From Rhizobium alarense (GTDB taxonomy: Bacteria > Pseudomonadota > Alphaproteobacteria > Rhizobiales > Rhizobiaceae), in assembly GCF_021555155.1 (NCBI RefSeq), contig NZ_JAKGBU010000005.1:63817-101008 (forward strand): a stretch of DNA of 37,192 nt, given 5' to 3'. Below the pieces are notes generated by a model. The model was not told where the DNA came from and did no database searches. It saw only the letters and a list, made by a program, of their open reading frames with translations. Position 1 is the first letter of the stretch; the number at the start of each line of letters is the position of its first letter. This document shows positions 12,097-20,173 of the stretch, piece by piece. The position numbers and the translations under genes are program-made.

Positions 12097-12605
12097 TGGC
12101 GGAGACACTCGTCGTCGAGCCGCTGACGAAGGCGGCCTTCGCCCCCTTCGGCACCGTCATCGAGGCCGACCCGGCGACCATGCGGCTGATCAATGACGGC
12201 ACGACCGAGCGTTACCACGGGCTCGCCGTCGCGGAAGCGGTGGGTGACGGCGCGCGCGTCATCATCAACATCTTCCGCGGCAGCCCGCGCGCCTTCCCCT
12301 ATACGGTCGGCATGATGGAGCGCCATCCCTTCGGCAGCCAGAGCTTCTCGCCGATCGACGACCGGCCATGGCTCGTCGTCGTCTCCGAAGACGAGGCCGG
12401 CCGGCCGGGCAGGCCGCGCGTCTTCAGCGCCAGCGGCCGGCAGGGCATCAACTATCGCCGCGACGTCTGGCATCATCCGCTGATGACGATCGGCGAGACG
12501 AGCGACTTCCTCGTCGTCGACCGCCAGGGCGAAGGAAGCAATGTCGTCGAGCATTTCTTCGACACACCCTATGTCATCGTCGATCCCGAACTGGAGCGCC
12601 CATGA
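12096..12605 (+). CDS. allA: Ureidoglycolate lyase AllA
   Basis: This 169-residue cupin-fold enzyme splits ureidoglycolate into glyoxylate and urea and finishes the allantoin route in this operon. Signatures are [15 protein letters not shown] at the N-terminus, [19 protein letters not shown] (about 67-85) with the conserved His, and [15 protein letters not shown] (about 113-127). The ATG at 12096 overlaps the alc stop by one base, and the gene ends in an ATGA overlap with hiuH. In-frame sequence upstream of 12096 lies inside alc and is not coding for this protein. Confidence 0.94.
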   Translation: MAETLVVEPLTKAAFAPFGTVIEADPATMRLINDGTTERYHGLAVAEAVGDGARVIINIFRGSPRAFPYTVGMMERHPFGSQSFSPIDDRPWLVVVSEDEAGRPGRPRVFSASGRQGINYRRDVWHHPLMTIGETSDFLVVDRQGEGSNVVEHFFDTPYVIVDPELERP

Positions 12606-12964
12606 ACGCCACCGGCCGCCTCACCACCCATGTCCTCGACACCGCACTCGGCGAGCCGGCCGCCGGTCTGACGATTGATCTCTTCTGGCTGGAAGGCGGC
12701 GAACGCCAGTGGATCAAGACGGTCGAGACGAACAGCGACGGACGGGTCGACGGGCCGCTCCTCGACGGTATCGGCTTCATGGCGGGCATCTATGAGCTGG
12801 TGTTCCATGCTGGCGATTATCTGCGCCGCAGCGGTGCCGACCTGCCCGAGCCCGCTTTCCTCGATGTCGTTCCGCTCCGTTTCGGCATCGCCGACCCCAC
12901 CGCCCACTACCACGTGCCGCTCCTGCTTTCGCCCTACGGCTATTCGACCTATCGCGGAAGTTGA
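12602..12964 (+). CDS. hiuH: 5-hydroxyisourate hydrolase HiuH
   Basis: This 120-residue transthyretin-related enzyme hydrolyses 5-hydroxyisourate, the product of PuuD or uricase, to OHCU for UraD. It has all three family hallmarks: [14 protein letters not shown] at the N-terminus with the catalytic His, the central [12 protein letters not shown] with its Arg, and the C-terminal tetrapeptide YRGS that closes the active site. There is no signal peptide, so it is cytoplasmic. It is the last gene of the operon and overlaps allA by four bases. A palindrome and short hairpin follow 13-20 bp after the stop. Confidence 0.95.
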   Translation: MNATGRLTTHVLDTALGEPAAGLTIDLFWLEGGERQWIKTVETNSDGRVDGPLLDGIGFMAGIYELVFHAGDYLRRSGADLPEPAFLDVVPLRFGIADPTAHYHVPLLLSPYGYSTYRGS

Positions 12965-12976
12965 TTCGGCTGCCGT

Positions 12977-12999
12977 AAGGTTAACCTTTCCTTAAAGGT
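12977..12999. terminator. Palindrome plus short hairpin after the urate operon
   Basis: AAGGTTAACCTT (12977-12988) is a perfect 12-bp palindrome. It overlaps a second inverted repeat, ACCTTT-N4-AAAGGT (12984-12999). An A+T-rich stretch with TTATTTT follows. This may be a weak terminator for the upstream operon or an operator for the RTX gene downstream. The stem is short and A+T-rich, so the call is weak. Confidence 0.35.
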
Positions 13000-13012
13000 C
13001 CGGTTATTTTAG

Positions 13013-13041
13013 TTGACTCGCGAAGTCATGTTTTTTAGAAC
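13013..13041 (+). promoter_or_regulatory. Candidate sigma-70 promoter for the HasA-like RTX gene
   Basis: TTGACT (13013-13018) and TAGAAC (13036-13041) are separated by 17 bp. They match the -35 and -10 consensus at 5/6 and 4/6, and lie about 190 bp before the RTX start. They sit in the only A+T-rich patch between hiuH and the RTX gene. Confidence 0.45.
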
Positions 13042-13232
13042 CGCCCCATAGGGCTGGTTTTCCCGCAATTGCCGCCTCGAAGGACTGTCATCCTGTGCGT
13101 TTTCACGTCCCGGAGTGGCTGTCGCTGTGCGCAATTTTCCGGCGGGCCGCCGCCCAGGGCGGCGCAGCTGCCCGTTCGACAGTGTTTCAGGAGAGGCGCA
13201 CCGGCTCATCTCCGGGGTTTAAGGGGTAGAAA

Positions 13233-15337
13233 ATGGCAACCACCAGCAAGATCAAGATCGATGCGTCCGCCTTGGCGTCGATCGACTTCGAGAGCTATAT
13301 CGCGAGCTACTTTGCGGCACTGACATCCGTCGGCAGCTCGACCTATTATGACGGGGAGGTCGTCAATTCGATATACGGGCCGCAATATGTGAAGGGCGAC
13401 CAGGTCGGCTTCCGCTACACGACGACGCCGACGAACGATGCTCAGGTGCTGATGGAAGGCACGGACATCGCCTACAACTTCCTCACCTACGGCACCAATC
13501 ACGGATTTCCGGTGAGGTCGACAGCTTCACGCTCGGTTCCTACGACGCCGACACGACCTATACGACGACCGGCACGACGCGCTCCGCGCTGACCGGCGTC
13601 ATCTCGGGCCTCGTCGTCTCCGACCTCGGGCTCGTCGCCGACCAGAACGACGACGCCGACACCGCGGCGAACGAAGTTTACGAACTCTACAACGCGCTTC
13701 GCCGGGCCGGCAACGACAGTTCCTTCGTCGACGTCCTCTACGAGATCCTCGGCCGCCGCGCGCAGCATTTCGTCGGCACGACGGGCGACGATACCTATAC
13801 CGGCACCGGCTTCGACGACACGATCGAGGGCAACGGCGGTGACGACGCGTTCGGCGGCGGCGACGGTGACGACATCTTCGTCGTCGACGGCACATCGGGC
13901 GACTTCACGATCACCAAGAACACCGACGACACCTATTCCGTCGCCGAGGGCAGCTGGACGGCGACGCTGACCGACATCGAATTCATCGAGTTCGACGACG
14001 TGACGCTCAACATCGCCGAAGGCCCGACGGGGCTTGCGCTTTCGGCAACGTCCGCCAGCGAGGCAACGGCGGTCGGGACGGTTCTCGCGACCCTTTCCGC
14101 GACGAGCGACAACCCGCTGACCTACACGCTCACCGATGACGCCGACGGCACCGTCGAGCTCGTGACCAGCGGCGGCGTCACCCGGCTCGTGCTCGCAAAG
14201 GCGCTCGACTATGAGGCCGCCACGTCCTTCGATATCACCGTCGAGGTTTCCGACGGCATCGAGGAGAGCACGAAGACCTTCACCTTCGGCGTGCTCGACG
14301 CGAACGAGGCGCCGACCACGCTGACGGTCTCCACCCAGGCCGTGCGAGAGGACGCGGACGTCGGCGACGTCGTCGCGACCCTGTCGTCCACCGATCCGGA
14401 AGGCGACGCGGTGACCTACAGCCTCGTCTCGAATCCGGGCGACGTGTTCCGCATCGAAGGCGACACGCTGGTGCTCAACACGCTCATCGATTTCGCCGAT
14501 GCCGAGACGCGTACCATCGAGCTCGCCGTGACCGATGCCGACGGCCTCACCAAGGTGGAGACCTTCACGTTCGACGTGACCGACGTCGTGAACATTTCCG
14601 TCGGCAGCGACGGAACCGATGTCGTCGAGGGCAACAAGGGGGTTGACCGCTTCCTCGGCGGCGACGGCAACGACCGGCTCTACGGCAACGGCGGCGACGA
14701 CCGGCTGAAGGGCGAGGGGGGCGACGATCAGGCTGCCGGCGGTGCCGGCGACGACAGTATCAGCGGCAACCGCGGCTCCGACCGCCTGTTCGGCGGTGCC
14801 GGCGGCGACACGATCGACGGCGGCGAAGGCGACGACGTGCTGCAGGGCGGCGACGGCGACGACGACCTGACCGGCAATGGCGGCGACGACGTGCTGCGCG
14901 GCAACGGCGGGGACGATGTCCTGCGCGGCCGCATCGGTGCCGACGTGCTGAACGGCGGCACGGGCGACGACATCCTGTCCGGCGGCTACGGCGCCGATCT
15001 CCTGACCGGCGGCAGCGGCGCGGATACCTTCGCCTTTCGGGCGGAGAGCGCCTCTCCGGCCGGCGAAGGCCGCTTCGACACGATCCTCGACTTCAATGTC
15101 GCCGACGGCGACCGCATCGACCTCACGGGCTTCGACGCGAACGGCAACCGCAGCGGCATCCAGCCCTTCGACTTCATCGGTACAGACGGCTTCTCCGGCA
15201 AGGCCGGCGAGCTGCGCTACGGCAAGCTCGATGGCGATACTTTCGTGCGGGCGGATCTCGATGGCGATTCCGAGGCCGATTTCGTGGTGAAGCTCGAAGG
15301 CGGCTTCGACCTGCAATCGGATTCCTTCCTGCTGTAG
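13233..15337 (+). pseudogene. Secreted HasA-like / cadherin / RTX protein, broken by an apparent one-base deletion
   Basis: The gene starts at the ATG at 13233 (AAGGGG site) and reads to His90-Gly91; it then loses frame, giving Arg-rich junk and a stop at 13592. The -1 frame from 13505 continues without a stop to 15337. Adding one base after CACGG (13500-13504) restores NHGISGEVDSFTLG and a protein of about 701 residues. Parts of the restored protein: residues 1-180 resemble the HasA hemophore, with a Tyr81/His90 pair like HasA Tyr75/His83 and GEVDSFTLG like GQLDSLSFG; an RTX block (TGDDTYTG...GGDGDDIFVVDG); two cadherin-like repeats; about ten RTX nonapeptides (GGxGxDxLx) from about 470; and an ending FDLQSDSFLL typical of type I secretion substrates. 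No Sec signal, receptor gene or type I exporter is nearby. It may be a real lesion or a sequencing error. Confidence 0.75.
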
Positions 15338-15363
15338 TCCGGCAGGCGAAACGCCCGGAAAAA

Positions 15364-15398
15364 GCCTCGCGCCGGCTGCCGCCGGTGCGGGGCCTTTT
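15364..15398. terminator. Rho-independent terminator, probably bidirectional
   Basis: A 13-bp stem with two G-T wobbles (15364-15376 with 15381-15393) and a TGCC loop is flanked by AAAAA on the left and CTTTTC on the right. It lies between the stop codons of the RTX gene (plus strand) and the RpiR regulator gene (minus strand), so it can end transcription from both sides. Confidence 0.8.
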
Positions 15399-15435
15399 CA
15401 TGGACGGAACATATGCGGCGGCGTGCGGGGCTTAA

Positions 15436-16347
15436 TCAGTCGCCGAGGAGCTGGCGGTCGTCGCCGTCGCGGTGGCGCACGAGTTCTTCCTTGATGCCGC
15501 GCAGGGCCTTCAGCGCCTTGTTGCGGTCCGCGTAGGCGACGAGATTGGCCAGAATGTCGATGGCGCCGAGATAGGCGAAGCGCGTGGAGGTCGGCCGGAA
15601 GATGTTTTTCCCTTCCGGCATGTCGATGGCGATCAGCACATCGGCGGCGGCGGCGACCGGCGAGTTGCTCTGGGTGATGACGATGGTCGGTATGGCGCGC
15701 TGCCGGAGCAGGTCGAGGCAGCGGACAAGCCCGAGATCGCGGCCGGTGAAAGAGGAGCCGAAGACCACGGTGCCGGCCTGGGCGGCTGCCGAAAGCATCA
15801 GGTTCATGTTGTGGTCGTTCGAGGCGTTGATCCGGCATCCGAGGCGGAAAAGCCTGTTGTGCAGTTCGTTGACGATCATCGCCGAATTGCCGCTTGCCCC
15901 GAAGGCCTGGATGAAGTCCGCGCCGCGCAACAGGTGGGCCGCCTCGTCGAGCGCCTTGAGATCGAGCTGGCGGTGCAGCTGGAAGAGCGCGTTCTGCGCC
16001 TTGGTCACGATATCCTCGGCGACTTCCGCCGGCGTCGCGGTCGGGACTTCCGGCTTGAGGTAGCGCAGCCCGACATAGGTCATGCGGGCAAGCTGCATCT
16101 TGAAATCGGAAAAGCTCTGGCATCCCAGCCGGCGGCAGAAGCGGGTGACGGTCGGCGGCGAAACGCCGGCACGGCCCGCGAGGTCGATGATCGAGGAGTT
16201 GACGACGAAATCGACGTTTTCCAGCACCAGATGGGCGAGCTTCTTTTCCAGCGCGGAGAGCTTGCCGTCCTCGTCGGAAAGAGCGTGAAAAAGATCCATC
16301 GTGCCCGCCTTCGAAGAGGGAGCCGAGGGTGCACCGGGCCCATTCAT
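15436..16347 (-). CDS. MurR/RpiR family transcriptional regulator
   Basis: This 303-residue regulator has an N-terminal RpiR helix-turn-helix (about 35-90: SALEKKLAHLVLENVDFV, then SIIDLAGRAGVSPPTVTRFC) and a C-terminal SIS sugar-phosphate-binding domain (about 125-260: LLRGADFIQAFGASGNSAMI, VVFGSSFTGRDLGLV, IVITQSNSPVA). Such proteins sense phosphosugars or related metabolites. The ATG at 16347 has AGGAG twelve bases upstream; an internal start at 16299 (MDLFHALSDEDG) is possible. It is divergent from the M81 peptidase/Dpp-type operon with 710 bp between them, and that region holds candidate operators. It most likely controls that operon and perhaps itself. Confidence 0.9.
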   Translation of the reverse strand: MNGPGAPSAPSSKAGTMDLFHALSDEDGKLSALEKKLAHLVLENVDFVVNSSIIDLAGRAGVSPPTVTRFCRRLGCQSFSDFKMQLARMTYVGLRYLKPEVPTATPAEVAEDIVTKAQNALFQLHRQLDLKALDEAAHLLRGADFIQAFGASGNSAMIVNELHNRLFRLGCRINASNDHNMNLMLSAAAQAGTVVFGSSFTGRDLGLVRCLDLLRQRAIPTIVITQSNSPVAAAADVLIAIDMPEGKNIFRPTSTRFAYLGAIDILANLVAYADRNKALKALRGIKEELVRHRDGDDRQLLGD

Positions 16348-16373
16348 GAAAATAAATTTCTCCTCTGCGTTGT

Positions 16374-16401
16374 TTCATACCACATTGCCTGCGGGTATCA
16401 A
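16374..16401 (-). promoter_or_regulatory. Candidate promoter of the RpiR regulator gene
   Basis: On the minus strand TTGATA (16396-16401) and TATGAA (16374-16379) are 16 bp apart, close to sigma-70 consensus (5/6 and 4/6). They end 27 bp before the regulator start. A palindrome-like GAAAATAAATTTC (16348-16360) covers the leader and could allow autoregulation. Confidence 0.45.
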
Positions 16402-16752
16402 CGCGGGTGATGGCTCATGCGAAAATAAAATACAGGTTCCGCGAGACCCGCCCGCGCCCCTCGCGAAGCGTATCGCCTGCGGGCCCAGTCGCACTTACGG
16501 CGGGCCGCCCTATGGTTCGTCCGGACCTGTCGCCCGGAAAAATTGCCTGCGGTCGCCGTTCCGGCGCGGGAATCCGCAATCATCGCCGCGGGCCGCATGA
16601 AAATGGACGCCCCTAACGCCCGCCTGTTTTCATCCGTGCGGTACCGGACCACCGCGTCCCACCCGCCGAGTCGTCGAAAATATCGCCCGGAACGGTTTGA
16701 TCTTCAAAATGAATCGCGTCCGGCTTTGCCGGAAGCCGCGGCGCATCGTCCG

Positions 16753-16764
16753 TGAAAATTTTCA
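16753..16764. promoter_or_regulatory. Palindromic candidate operator for the RpiR regulator
   Basis: TGAAAATTTTCA is a perfect 12-bp palindrome in the 710-bp regulator/operon interval. From memory, TGAAA/TTTCA half-sites are common in RpiR-family operators. A related TTCA-N3-TGAA element sits at 16703-16713. The assignment to this regulator rests on position and on the GAAA-type motif near its own start. Confidence 0.4.
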
Positions 16765-16779
16765 GGAAAAATCTCGGCA

Positions 16780-16869
16780 AAGAAAATGAATTACATAAAT
16801 CTCCCAATAATGCCAAAATACGGTTGACTTAGGCCAAACTTCGCGCATTATTAAGAAAATAAATTACAT
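16780..16869. repeat. Pair of 17-bp direct repeats flanking the M81 operon promoter
   Basis: AAGAAAATGAATTACAT (16780-16796) and AAGAAAATAAATTACAT (16853-16869) differ at one base. They start 73 bp apart, about seven helical turns, so they face the same side of the DNA. The candidate promoter at 16824-16851 lies between them, and the second copy starts right after the -10. This suits repression or looping by one regulator bound at both copies. Confidence 0.55.
16824..16851 (+). promoter_or_regulatory. Candidate sigma-70 promoter of the M81/Dpp-type operon
   Basis: TTGACT (16824-16829) and CATTAT (16846-16851) are 16 bp apart within the most A+T-rich part of the interval. This would give a leader of about 200 nt before the M81 gene at 17058. 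Confidence 0.5.
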
Positions 16870-16939
16870 GGCGTGACCATGTGAGCGGGCGAACGCAACC
16901 GGAAACCAGACAATCGGACGATGGGCGGGCAACGGCCGC

Positions 16940-16981
16940 CCGCCTCTTCCTCGACGACTGAAAGCGTCGCGGAAGAGGCGG
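16940..16981 (+). other. Strong leader hairpin upstream of the M81 gene
   Basis: An 11-bp perfect outer stem (16940-16950 with 16971-16981, containing CGCCTCTTCC and GGAAGAGGCG) continues past one mismatch into CGACG/CGTCG, with an 8-nt loop (16957-16964). Flanking GGCGGGC and GCCCGCC segments could extend it. No U-tract follows, so it is not a simple terminator; it may be an attenuator, an RNA stabiliser or a protein-binding leader. Nothing else in 16348-17057 looks coding. Confidence 0.55.
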
Positions 16982-17057
16982 ACCTGCGCCCGCCGGCGCC
17001 GCCGTCGGATCCAGACCGGCGGGCGGCAAGACGGAACCTCATTCGGATCAACTGCAT

Positions 17058-18539
17058 ATGCGAATCTTCACGGCCTCGTTGGCCACGGAAACGAACACCT
17101 TCTCGCCCGTGCCGACGGACATGCATGCCTTCAAGGCCGCCTTCTTCGCGGCTCCGGGCGAGCATCCGGATGCGCCGACGCTCTGCTCTTCCGTCGTGCC
17201 CATCCTGCGCCGGCGCGGGCGTGCGGAAGGCTTCATCACCATCGAAGGCACGTCCTGCTGGGCCGAGCCCGCCGGCCTCATCCAGCGCCAGACCTACGAG
17301 ACGCTGCGCGACCGCATTCTCGGCGAACTCCGGGCGGCCCTGCCTGTCGACGGCGTCGTGCTCGGCCTGCATGGCGCCATGGTCGCGCAGGGCTATGACG
17401 ACCCGGAAGGCGATTTCCTCTCGCGGGTTCGTGCCATGGTCGGCCCCGATGTGCTCGTGGCCGCCGAGTTCGATCCGCATAGCCACCTGACGGCGCTGCG
17501 CGTCGAAAGCCTCGACCTGATGGCGACCTTCCTCGAATTCCCGCATACGGATTTCGAGCAGCGCGGCGAGCATGTGGTCGATCTGGCGCTGAGGACGCTG
17601 CGCGGCGAGATCCGGCCCGTCATCGCCACCTTCGACTGCCGCATGATCACCATCTTCCCGACGAGCCGCGAGCCGATGCGCTCCTTCGTCGATCGCCTGA
17701 AGGCGATGGAGGGCCGGGACGGCATCCTGTCGCTCTCGGTCATCCACGGTTTCATGGCGGGCGACGTGCCGGATATGGGCACGCGAGTTGTCGTGGTGAC
17801 AGACGGCGACAAGCCGAAGGGCGATGCGCTTGCCGAAAGCCTCGGCCGCGAACTCTACGGCCTTCGCAAGAAGGCCGCTATGCCGATGTTCGACACGGAG
17901 GCCGGCCTTGACCGGGCGATCGCCGTTCGCGCCGAACAGCCAAATGTGCCCGTGGTGATCGCCGATGTCTGGGACAATCCGGGCGGCGGCGTTGCAGGCG
18001 ATGCGACCCATATCCTCAGGCGCATGATGGAGCGCGGCCTCGACGACTTTGCGGTGGCGACGATCTGGGACCCCATCGCCGTCTCCTTCTGCCATGCGGC
18101 GGGCCGGGGGGCCGAACTTGACCTGCGATTCGGCGGCAAGTCCGGCCCCCAGGGCGGCGCACCCATCGATCTCCGGGTGACGGTTCAGGACGTCTTCGAC
18201 GCCGGCTGGCAGAGCTTCCGCAACAGCCGCGTGACGCTCGGCAGCACCGCCGTCGTGCGCCCGCTCGGCACGGAAATCGACATCGTGCTGATCACCAGCC
18301 GCACCCAGACCTACGAGCCGGATATCTTCGCCAACCAGGGCATCGACTTTGCCGGCAAGGCCTACCTGCTCGTCAAGTCGACCAACCATTTCCACGCGGG
18401 CTTCCAGCCGGTCTCCTCCGAGATCGTCTATATCGCCGCACCGACTTCCTACCCCACCGATCCGGCGACGACGCCCTACCGCAAGGCGAGCCTCAAGCTC
18501 TGGCCGCGCGTCGCCGATCCGCTGGGGCTCGAAAGCTGA
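17058..18539 (+). CDS. M81 family metallopeptidase (MlrC-type)
   Basis: This 493-residue protein has the family's N-terminal domain (about 1-290) and MlrC C-terminal domain (about 300-480). It opens with MRIFTASLATETNTFSPVP, the standard M81 start, and shows LGLHGAMVAQGYDDPEGD, AEFDPHSHLT, FPHTDFEQRG and VVIADVWDNPGGGVAGD, with conserved acidic and His residues that likely bind zinc. The named member, MlrC, hydrolyses linear microcystin products; most members have unknown peptide-like substrates. There is no signal peptide, so it acts in the cytoplasm. The ribosome binding site before 17058 is weak. It is followed by an oligopeptide-type importer, which suggests it processes the imported compound. 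Confidence 0.9.
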   Translation: MRIFTASLATETNTFSPVPTDMHAFKAAFFAAPGEHPDAPTLCSSVVPILRRRGRAEGFITIEGTSCWAEPAGLIQRQTYETLRDRILGELRAALPVDGVVLGLHGAMVAQGYDDPEGDFLSRVRAMVGPDVLVAAEFDPHSHLTALRVESLDLMATFLEFPHTDFEQRGEHVVDLALRTLRGEIRPVIATFDCRMITIFPTSREPMRSFVDRLKAMEGRDGILSLSVIHGFMAGDVPDMGTRVVVVTDGDKPKGDALAESLGRELYGLRKKAAMPMFDTEAGLDRAIAVRAEQPNVPVVIADVWDNPGGGVAGDATHILRRMMERGLDDFAVATIWDPIAVSFCHAAGRGAELDLRFGGKSGPQGGAPIDLRVTVQDVFDAGWQSFRNSRVTLGSTAVVRPLGTEIDIVLITSRTQTYEPDIFANQGIDFAGKAYLLVKSTNHFHAGFQPVSSEIVYIAAPTSYPTDPATTPYRKASLKLWPRVADPLGLES

Positions 18540-18541
18540 GC

Positions 18542-18568
18542 CGCCGGCCGGAGAGGAACCGGCCGGCG
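18542..18568 (+). other. Intercistronic hairpin before the binding-protein gene
   Basis: A perfect 10-bp G+C-rich stem (18542-18551 with 18559-18568; core GCCGGCCGG/CCGGCCGGC) with a 7-nt loop starts three bases after the M81 stop codon. There is no U-tract. Such hairpins between operon genes often stabilise the downstream mRNA segment, here the abundant solute-binding protein, or cause partial termination. Confidence 0.6.
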
Positions 18569-18634
18569 ACTTGAGACGATGGCACGACCGGCGCGGTGCG
18601 AGACACCTGCCGGCATATTGAAAGGGGAACGACC

Positions 18635-20161
18635 ATGAAACGTGTACTGGTTCTGACAACGCTGGCGATGCTGGCCGGCACGAGCGGGCTGGCGATTGCC
18701 CTCCAGAGCGCCCATGCGGCCGACGGCATCCTGACGGTCGCGACGATCGGCGAACCGCCGACGCTCGACGCCATGCAGACGCCGACCGACATCGTGCTGA
18801 CCATCGACCAGCACATCTTCGAGACGCTCTATACCTATGATGTCGAATGGAAGTCGGTGCCGCTGCTCGCCGCCAGCCTGCCGGACCTGTCCGAGGATGG
18901 CCTGACCTATCGCATCCCGCTGCGCGAAGGCGTCACCTTCCACGACGGCAGCGCGTTTGATTCCGCCGACGTGGTCGCCTCGCTGAAGCGCTGGATGACG
19001 ATCAATTCCAAGGGCAAGCAGGTCGCCGAGGTGGTCGAGAGCCTGACCGAGGACGGGCCGAACGCCGTCGTCTTCAAGCTGAAGTCGCGGTATGCGCCGC
19101 TCGTCGCCACCCTGTCGCAGGCTTCCATCATTATCCCCTCCGAGAAGGCCGGCGAGACGCTGACCGAATTCGTCGGCACCGGCCCCTATGCGCTGAAGGA
19201 GCGCAAGCCCGACCAGTATACCCAGCTCGTCCGCTTCGAGGACTACAAGTCGCCGGAGGGCGAGCCGAGCAACTATGCGGGCAAACGCGAGGCGATCGCC
19301 AAGGAAATCCGCTTCGTGCCGGTGCCGGATGCCAATACCCGCGTCGAGGGCCTGATTTCCGGCCAGTTCGACTTCGCCGACTCGCTGCCGGTCAGCGCCT
19401 ATGAGCGCGTCGAGGACAGCGGCGTCGCCAAGCCTGTCATCTACGAGAACACCGGCTGGGCCTCGATGAACATGAACATGCAGGAAGGCCTTCTCGTGAA
19501 GAAGGAATTCCGCCAGGCCGTTCAGGCAGCGCTCAACCCGAACGACATGATGCTCGCCGCCTTCTCCGACGACCGCTTCTTCAGCGTCGACGGCTCGATC
19601 TTCCCGGAGGGCTCCTTCTGGCACACCGAGGCGGGCGTCGTTCGCTACGGCGAAGGCGATCCGGAGGCGGTCGGCAAGCTGCTCACCGATGCCGGCTATG
19701 ACGGCACGCCGCTCCGGCTGATGACGAGCCGCCAGTACGAGTTCCACTACAAGATCGGCGAGGTCGCCAAGGCCTATCTGGAGGCTGCCGGCTTCAAGGT
19801 CGACTTGCAGGTGGTGGACTGGGCGACGCTGACGACGCGGCGCGCCGATCCGAAGGAATGGGACATCTTCATCACCCACTCCAACTTCCCCGGCGACCCG
19901 ACGACGATCAACACCATCACCGACACTTATCCGGGCTGGTATGTTTCGGACCAGAAGGCCAAGGCCGTCGCCGCCTATATGGAGGCGACGACCGACGAGG
20001 CCAAGAAGGCCGCGTGGGACGGCATCCAGACGGCGATCTACGACGACGCGCCGCTCTACAAGGTCGGCAACTTCAACGCCGTATCGGGCGTCGCAGCCGG
20101 CATCACCGACTACACGCCGACCTACTGGCCGAAGTTCTGGAACGTCACCCCGAAAGAGTAA
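18635..20161 (+). CDS. ABC transporter substrate-binding protein, DppA/OppA (SBP_bac_5) family
   Basis: This 508-residue periplasmic protein starts at an ATG after an AAAGGGGAAC site. Residues 1-31 are a Sec signal peptide (KR, a hydrophobic core, then AHAADG at the cleavage region). The mature protein has the family features TVATIGEPPTLDAMQTPTDI, LAASLPDLSEDGLTYRIPLR, VTFHDGSAFDSADVVASLKRW and WDIFITHSNFPGDP. These proteins capture peptides, opines, glycosides or other medium-sized solutes and pass them to DppBC-type permeases. The ligand cannot be told from sequence. It lies in one operon with the upstream M81 peptidase and the downstream permeases and ATPase. Confidence 0.93.
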   Translation: MKRVLVLTTLAMLAGTSGLAIALQSAHAADGILTVATIGEPPTLDAMQTPTDIVLTIDQHIFETLYTYDVEWKSVPLLAASLPDLSEDGLTYRIPLREGVTFHDGSAFDSADVVASLKRWMTINSKGKQVAEVVESLTEDGPNAVVFKLKSRYAPLVATLSQASIIIPSEKAGETLTEFVGTGPYALKERKPDQYTQLVRFEDYKSPEGEPSNYAGKREAIAKEIRFVPVPDANTRVEGLISGQFDFADSLPVSAYERVEDSGVAKPVIYENTGWASMNMNMQEGLLVKKEFRQAVQAALNPNDMMLAAFSDDRFFSVDGSIFPEGSFWHTEAGVVRYGEGDPEAVGKLLTDAGYDGTPLRLMTSRQYEFHYKIGEVAKAYLEAAGFKVDLQVVDWATLTTRRADPKEWDIFITHSNFPGDPTTINTITDTYPGWYVSDQKAKAVAAYMEATTDEAKKAAWDGIQTAIYDDAPLYKVGNFNAVSGVAAGITDYTPTYWPKFWNVTPKE

Positions 20162-20173
20162 GGCGGTAAAACC

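Noticed and set aside
13034-13041. TTTTAGAA near the RTX promoter, resembling half of an Irr-type iron-control box.
   Set aside because: The second inverted half-site is absent at the expected spacing, so iron control cannot be claimed from this sequence.
13500-13511. Programmed -1 frameshift in the RTX gene.
   Set aside because: No slippery heptamer is present in the zero frame, and a one-base deletion explains the data more simply.
14590-15030. Tandem DNA repeats that might be a CRISPR array or satellite.
   Set aside because: They encode in-frame RTX nonapeptides (GGxGxDxLx) and vary in sequence as expected of coding repeats.
16407-16616. Short open frame in the RpiR/M81 interval as a leader peptide or small gene.
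   Set aside because: The product is Arg/Pro-rich with no ribosome binding site, and the interval is better explained as regulatory DNA.
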